64,000 bases of DNA, taken from contig NC_086360.1 in assembly GCF_036324505.1 (NCBI RefSeq), positions 7,981,226-8,045,225 of the forward strand. The letters run 5' to 3'. Position 1 is the stretch's first letter; the number at the start of each line of letters is the position of its first letter. The translations under genes and the position numbers were made by a program. The DNA comes from Eleginops maclovinus. Its lineage: Eukaryota > Chordata > Actinopteri > Perciformes > Eleginopidae. The notes beneath the pieces are model-generated. The model made no database searches. It was not told the origin of the DNA and saw only the letters and a list, made by a program, of their open reading frames with translations. This document shows positions 50,738 to 64,000 of the stretch, one piece after another.

Positions 50738-51406
50738 TTAAAGGGGCCCTCATTTTCAGGGTTCATATTTGTATGTTGAGCCTCTACTGTGACATGTTTA
50801 CATGATTTAATGTTCAAAAAGGTGTTTATTTTTCTCATACTGCCTGTGCTGCAGGCAGAAGCCAGTCTGCTCTGATTGGTAAGCTGGCCGGCTCCGTTGT
50901 GATTGATCAATCCCGCCTTTAACCTATAACGTACAATGTGTTCAAGCTCTAGCCAATAGAAGTGTTACATAGTGATGTCATTATCAGGTTTAGGTTATTT
51001 ATTTTTACCCGTAGGTAGATTTAGTTTGCAGATAAAAAGACAAGGGATCCATCCTGATACACACTCTGAAACAACACAGAGAAATCCATAATAAAAGTAC
51101 ACCCTGCTCCGTCACGTCTAAAAACATTAAAAAAAAAACAGAAGTACAAACATGGGCAGTCATTCGAAGTTAATAAATAAATAAGCATCCGTGTGAAACC
51201 TCTTAGGGCTTATTCCTTTGTGGGAAAGCTGCCTGAATAAAGCTGTTTTTATACCACTTTGTTCTACACTTTGGGACAACTAACCTCCACCCCGAAGCAA
51301 GAAGCTTGGAAGAAACCATTTAAATGCACACAAACCTATATAACACACTATAGGAAAGGGAAGACCCTAACCCTTACCCTAAAAAGCATGATAGGGCCTC
51401 TTTAAA
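50738..51406 (+). mobile_element. Family-A MITE (copy A5) with internal insertion
   Basis: Both ends present: TTTAAAGGGGCCCT at left and AGGGCCTCTTTAAA at right. A roughly 310-base unrelated segment (about 50990-51305) is embedded in it; its class is unknown. Confidence 0.75.
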
Positions 51407-54400
51407 AATTACAATTGAATCAAAAACATAATTTATGTATACAACATGAGCATAGCTTAACTGATAGCCTATATTAATCACAAAGAGTTTTAGGAACTGC
51501 ATCACTTAAATTAGTTAAAGAGTCTCCATGTATTTTTGATACTTAAACACTGTGAAAACCTCAGAACGCTCAATTAATGGAGCTATGCACACAGCCGGTC
51601 TTCAGAAAGCATGGATGTTTAAAGCGCACTGGATACAACATTGGAGACGGGTTGTCGCTTATATTATCGAAGTCGCTCAGTGGCGCATTAGGCCAAAATG
51701 GCAAAAGAATACCTGGAGGTTGTGGCTATCATCTGTATCCATGGGCCCATAGAGCATGCGCACTAGCTGTCTCCCAGACCCCGTCTTATCGGAATTATGA
51801 GCATACAAGTAGCACACAAACTTTTTCTGGATACAGCCATTATTTAGTTTTAGGACTGTTAAAGTGTTTGTCCTGAAGTACCAAAATTACTATACCAATA
51901 TTAGTCTGTGGACAAAAGCCTTTCAAATTTCATCACATCATGGACCCAAAAGTTGCTAATCCATGATTTAAAATGTAACACAATTTCCCTTAAATCCTTG
52001 TGTTTTCAGTTTCAGAGAGTTATGATGACCTTGATATATAATCAGTCACATCTCATTCACAGATTTATCCCTATTCTCACACTAAAGTTACATTTTCTCA
52101 CCGGTTTCTCCCGGTCTCCTTGTTTTTTTCCCACAGGTAAGTTGGTCATTTATTTTGCAAGCAGACCTTGCAGTCTATCAGCACTGGCGTTGATAGACAG
52201 CCAATGGAGCATAGCCAAACAACATGGACGCAGGTGTTGGTGGTGTACAGCTGAGATCTGAGGAGCCATCTTGCTGAGGTCGTGATCAAAGCAAAGACCC
52301 TGACCGGGGGGAGTTTCCCATCTGCAAATCAACGAACCAGTTTATCGTTCATGCTAAAATTGATAGGATGATGGCGTTTGGATAGTTTGCTAGTCAGATA
52401 AAGATCACGGTCGTCCATCAAAATGTTAACACATTTCTACACACATAAGCGTGTAAATTAAAACATTGTACCCTCCCAAAATATTACTGCATCTTTAGCT
52501 GTCGCCTCTATCAGTGCTGGGTCTTTTGTTTGGGTGCGTTATCAGCGCTAGTCACAGTGAACCATTCTTCTTGTCACCTCAATCATATCTGCCTTGGTGG
52601 TGGTTTATGACTATCATTTATCATACGTAATCCAAATACCTGCATGCCCGTAGTGGAGAGTACAGTAGCACAAAGAGGACTTAAGGTCTGACTTCTTTCT
52701 TTAGTTCAGAAGGTTCACGGAGAAAAAATTATCTGTTGATGCAACTCATAGCATGACGCCCCAAACAAAGATGTCATCTTCAAATAATGCGTGGAAACAC
52801 ATTTTAAGAAGCCAAGAGATTAAATGCATCATTCTAATGTAAATCTATTGAAATACAATGTATTTATGGTGTCAGATTAACTAGGAATATAAACCCTACA
52901 AACATTTATTTAATGGATTGAATGGAAAATCACATCAAAAGAATAAAAACAACATTTATATTATGTACTGACACACCTTATCTGTGTCAAGGCCGAACAT
53001 AGATGTTTTCTTTTGTATTATTCTGTATTATTATTATTAGTTTATTAATAATTTTTTTCGTTACTGATTTTGTAAATAATTTAGCTTGCTTTGGTCCCCA
53101 TTGGTATTTGTTTTTAGTTTTTCTTATGCGACACTATTTTTGTCTTCACCTGTCATGTAATTACTAAATAACAAAAAATAACTTAATAAATGATATCATC
53201 ATTTACCCAATTTAGCCTTGTCTTTACCCAGGAATCTACAGTCATTACATACACAGTGATCGCGAGTCATAACAGCAGCTAAGTTTAAAAAAATGATTCA
53301 ATCAGAGGTGTGAATGAGAGAAAAATGGCCCACATTTTTGCACACGTGTTCGGAGAGGTTGTGTCCATGGACTCGGCCATGCTGCCTGCTGTGTGACTGA
53401 TGGTTTGGTATTTCTACACATGAAAGATGTACACTTTATTGATGTGTCGAGGCTGTTTTGCCATATCTGGTTCTGGGAGGTTGTGCCATGTGTAGATCTG
53501 ATCACGCCTCGCTCTCCACATGGCCACCCATATGGTGCTTGAAAAATGCAAAACTGTTCAGAAGCCCTGAAAGCCAAATAAGAAAAATAGATTCTAATCA
53601 AATTAATAAGCCTAATCTGAATTGACCTGCCGTGATAATCGTTTTAATTTATGAATCAGGTCAAGTCAATTTCTTTTTTTAAAACCAGGTAATAAATAAT
53701 ATCGGGGAAGTGTTTTCTTCTCTGAAAACAGGTAGAATTTTATTAGAATTACTCTAAGTGAAGATTTTATTTTCTTACTGGCCTATTAGGTCTTACGTAA
53801 AACCATTCTGCAGTGTGGAGCAAAGGGAGGTCTTTAGAAGACAACACCAAAACACCTTTACTCAAGAACTGTACCAATCTATTCTGCTTTATACATTTAT
53901 TCCACTATGACAGAGAAATACATGGTACATTTTTCTGCACTACGTGCAGGTTTTTAATGCCATACCTTAGCTTTTAACTGAGCATTTCGACACCGTACAA
54001 CTAATTGGAGTTGAATAGTTCTTCCACCTAAACTTAAAATGACAACCTCTACTATAATGTACACACAGATGAAGAAGTACTCAGATATTTTACTCAAGCG
54101 AAGCAATACTACAGTGTTAAAATACTCTGTTACAAGTAAAAGCCCTGCATTCAAAATTATAATCAAGTAAAAGTGCAAAAGTATTAGCATCAGAATATAC
54201 TTTAAGTACATAAAGTAAAAGTACTTCCCATTTCAAAATTATATTAAATAATTGTACTATAATGATTGATGCACTAATGTGATCAATCACTTAAGCATTG
54301 CACTTTTTATAAGGTGGTATTTATTTGAATTACTTTGTATACTGATGTGTTGCTTGATTTATAATAATCTAATCTGCAAAAGAGCAAACGTAAAGTACAA

Positions 54401-54707
54401 TACTTGCTTCCAAATTGTAGTGGAGTACCAGTGCAACTACCATAAAATGAGTATATGCAAGTGAACTACAAGTAACTCCAAATTGACCTTAGGAAAATGT
54501 ACTGAGTAACTTTAGAACTACATTTTAGTTTTGGTACTCTCACTTCAAAGTAAAGTTCAGAGCACTTCTTCCAACCGTCAAAACCGGACAAAAAAGAACA
54601 GACTGACACTTTCTTTAAAACAAACTGTAATCAGAATCCGTGGTTAGTGTTTGTTTTAACTTAAAGACCAGTAAGGCTTTTCTTTACAATCCATGGTGTG
54701 TGAGCAG

Positions 54708-54821
<114 letters not shown>

Positions 54822-57029
54822 TAAATGATTATGGGTAAGGGTCAAACATAGGATCACTAAGAAGAAGCCTGAGGCAGTTCTACTGTTTTACTTTTTGCAC
54901 AAAGGATGACTGAAGATAAGCATCAATGTTTACATGATTCTGAACTATTTGCATAATAGTTTTATGTTTTTCTCTCCTAGCTGCGACTGACAAACAAACG
55001 GTCATGATTAATTGTTGGGTGTTAAGCAAACTGGCATTTCCAACGATGTTCTCTTTTTACATTATCTTGTCCTATTGTACAGTTTGTTCGGGTGCTGCCT
55101 GTAGAGCAGTGTGGGTGTCCCGTGCTTTGCTCAAGATTATCTCAACAGTGGCTAGGAGGCAAAATGTTTGTTGTCAGTAGTAGACTAGCCTACTGTAGTC
55201 CTAAAAATATTGCTAATGTTATTTACAACGCCCTGGAGTATGATGTATTACTATGACAGTAGTAAAGTGACTTTGAGCATCTGTAAAAGTGCCGACAAAA
55301 TACATTTATTTCTAAAAAATACATTTATTTCTACGGGTTTCTAAAGGATATCTAATTGTCGATATCTTAGAACATATAAAAATACATCTTCATTTGTTTT
55401 TTGGTTATATATTGTTCTAATGAGTAAAAAGTACATTATATCCCTCTAAATTAGACTAGAAAGTTCTATATCATGAAAGTTCCTCAAAGTTGTTGGTAAA
55501 TAAATGAAGCGTTAAATATTCCTAAGCACCAAATTCATTATGCAGTACCATATGAAGGCATTGAGGTATTTTATGTAGTGTCAGGTTGTTCGATCAATTA
55601 TAAATGTGGTAATGGTAGGAGTGAAAAGTACAATGTTTGCGCCCAAAATGCTACAATAAAAGTACAACTTGTGCTTTTCCAGTAGAAATATATAGAAATT
55701 GTACTTGGGCAGTAAAACAACCTAAACCCAACCGTACCGCCCCAGGCATTCATTTCATGTCATTATTTCTAATCCTAATATCTGTTTTTACAAGAAAGAC
55801 GCACAAGCTGGTATTAATCAATGTGGTAATGATCTCCCACCACGAAGAGAGAAAACTATGGAAAACATATGAGTACAATAAAGCTCCTGCTTGTTTCCAG
55901 GACGTTCCATCATGGTGCTGTTAAAGCTCTGTTCTGTTTCATTAGTGTGAAAGGTTGCGCAGAAGGAAAGCGAGGCTCTAGCACTTGAACATGCAAAGAG
56001 TTATTCCTCTAGTTTAAAGAATAGAGAGGTGATGGTTAAACGCCGATGGCTCATCCTCAAATGTGTACGCCTGTGTGTCAAACTCATTGAGTTACATTGC
56101 CTGGTGATGAAGGAGGAAGAGGGGGTGAGAAATGGTGGAGGGGAGAAAAAAACACCTGCCTCACCCTTCTGTCCAACAAAGAGGTTATGTTCCTGTGAGA
56201 AGCCACCATAAACCTGGTCACGGGCATGCAAGCCCTAATCGACCTGATCCCGAGGTGTCCAGTCTTCTCTGATGTTGCTGCCAAAAAACTCTTCCTCCCC
56301 TCCAGACCCGCCCACCACCTCTATATACCACGCACCCCCGCTGAGCTCAGGCCTGCTGGTGTTTCAGGCCATCACTTCAAGAGTCCCAACAAAATAAAAG
56401 TCTGCACAAAAAAAGAATGAGTGCTGCAGTGTTAGATTCAAATCCTTCCCTTGAATAAAGGATGTGAAAATACACAGGTATAAGTAAATGTTCCAGCAAT
56501 ATCAAAAGCAGTAGTAGTCACTGTGCAATAAAATGTTCCCTGTCAGTGTTATCATATATGATGTTTCTGATATGGTATAACGGCTGCATTATTGTGTCAG
56601 AAGGGGTTTTTTGTACCTTTTGTGTAGTTTAATTTACAGTAATTAAGCACATTCTATAAAATCATCACGTGTTTGAAGCTTTATACAGAAGCTGTATTGA
56701 AAACCACATATCTTAAAAAAGTTAACTTTTCACCATCTCAAAAATATAAAAACCGTGTGTGACAATATATTTTCTTTTTAGCAAAAGAGGGTTTTTTCTT
56801 TATTTTATCAAAAATATTCAAAATCTTAGCATTTGGAGATACATGGTTTAATTGGACAGGAAGGGGACTGTAAACTGTAACGTAATTTAACTTTGCAGAA
56901 AATGTTGTTGATTTAAAAGTTAAATATCTTCTTCTGAGATGTATTAGAGAAGAAGTATGGCTATTGGATTACTTTATATGCTACCAGGTAACAAAACCTA
57001 AATTAATCCATCGGAATTTATCATCATCA

Positions 57030-57490
57030 TTGCTTCGCTCCCTTCACTGGCTGCCTGAATCCACTTCAAGACACTGATACTCGCCTACTGTGCTAAGGCC
57101 CTTCCTACATCCAGGACCACGACGTGGTTAAACTAGACACTCCAGCATACACAAAAAAAAAAACTGAAACGATGACTTTAATTCAATGGATGATGTCAAC
57201 AGAGGAGACAGATTGAAGTGAAATTTGTTGACATAATATATTTAATTAAAGTCAACGCAACAATTTTTCAGTGTTTGCACTTTGTTCTGCATCGGTCAAT
57301 CGGCTTGCTACTCCTTCACAGCCAGTGGGACCCCGGTACCACTGAACAAAAACACGCGATTGTTTGGACTCCTGGACCTGAAATGGTAGAACAAGTTCCC
57401 GATTGGTACCACAGATCCTACACATCTTCTGTCGCAGTCTGAAAACTCATTTGTTTTGACTGTACCTTTGCCATTAAAAGGTCTCTTCTG
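57030..57490 (+). pseudogene. Relic of a non-LTR (L2-type) reverse transcriptase C terminus
   Basis: Translated pieces RSLHWLPE, then FKTLILAYCAKALP in another frame, then a tail near AVxKLICFDCTF recall the C-terminal end of L2-type LINE reverse transcriptases. Several frame changes and stops show it is dead. A family-G MITE (57150-57274) sits inside it. Confidence 0.5.
57150..57274. mobile_element. Foldback MITE, family G (copy G4)
   Basis: AAACTGAAACGATGACTTTA at left and TTAAAGTCAACGCAACAATT plus TTTCAGTGT at right are inverted. Shorter than G1, with the inner arms missing. Confidence 0.65.

Positions 57491-64000
<6,510 letters not shown>

Noticed and set aside
51363..51382. Telomere-like CCCTAA-type sequence
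   Set aside because: Only three imperfect units inside a family-A MITE.

Overview
The window is teleost-like nuclear DNA: AT-rich, dense in microsatellites and DNA-transposon debris, with short exons in long introns. One host gene can be recognised, the 5' half of smarca2 (BRM, the catalytic ATPase of the BAF/SWI-SNF chromatin remodeler). It lies on the minus strand and runs off the left edge. The promoter and a non-coding first exon are near 33.95-34.15 kb, the start codon is at 32290, and 15 coding exons down to 1017 encode about 811 residues: a PGPS-rich N terminus, QLQ, a polyglutamine tract, HSA, BRK and the start of the SNF2 ATPase with its Walker A motif. Choices such as the polyQ tract, [10 protein letters not shown] and [12 protein letters not shown] identify the paralogue as smarca2 rather than smarca4. 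One acidic-linker exon (7563-7661) appears frameshifted by one base.

Intron 6 (16294-25724) holds a complete, structurally intact Ty1/copia LTR retrotransposon (19069-23927), antisense to smarca2. Its two 184-bp LTRs read identical, the target duplication is GTATT, the tRNA-iMet primer binding site is perfect, and one uninterrupted 1414-codon gag-pol frame carries every expected catalytic motif. The gag-pol start codon lies inside the primer binding site. This is the most striking object in the window.

The introns also carry layered non-autonomous DNA transposons. There are two related TTAA-flanked families (A and B, possibly Kolobok-like), two hAT MITEs with perfect 8-bp target duplications (9789-10147 and 28970-29468), a degraded hAT with a BED-finger relic that itself hosts a TA-flanked MITE, and a 290-bp templated duplication flanked by 34-bp direct repeats. 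Elements are nested up to three deep.

From about 34.2 kb to 64 kb I recognise no host gene. This is intergenic sequence upstream of smarca2, with microsatellites (a long CTAT tract, GT and CA tracts), LINE relics and a cluster of long-palindrome (foldback) MITEs at 45.4-49.5 kb. Several complex, repeat-poor stretches could be conserved regulatory DNA. In other vertebrates the DMRT1-DMRT3-DMRT2 cluster lies upstream of SMARCA2, so distal regulatory elements are plausible, but that is inference.
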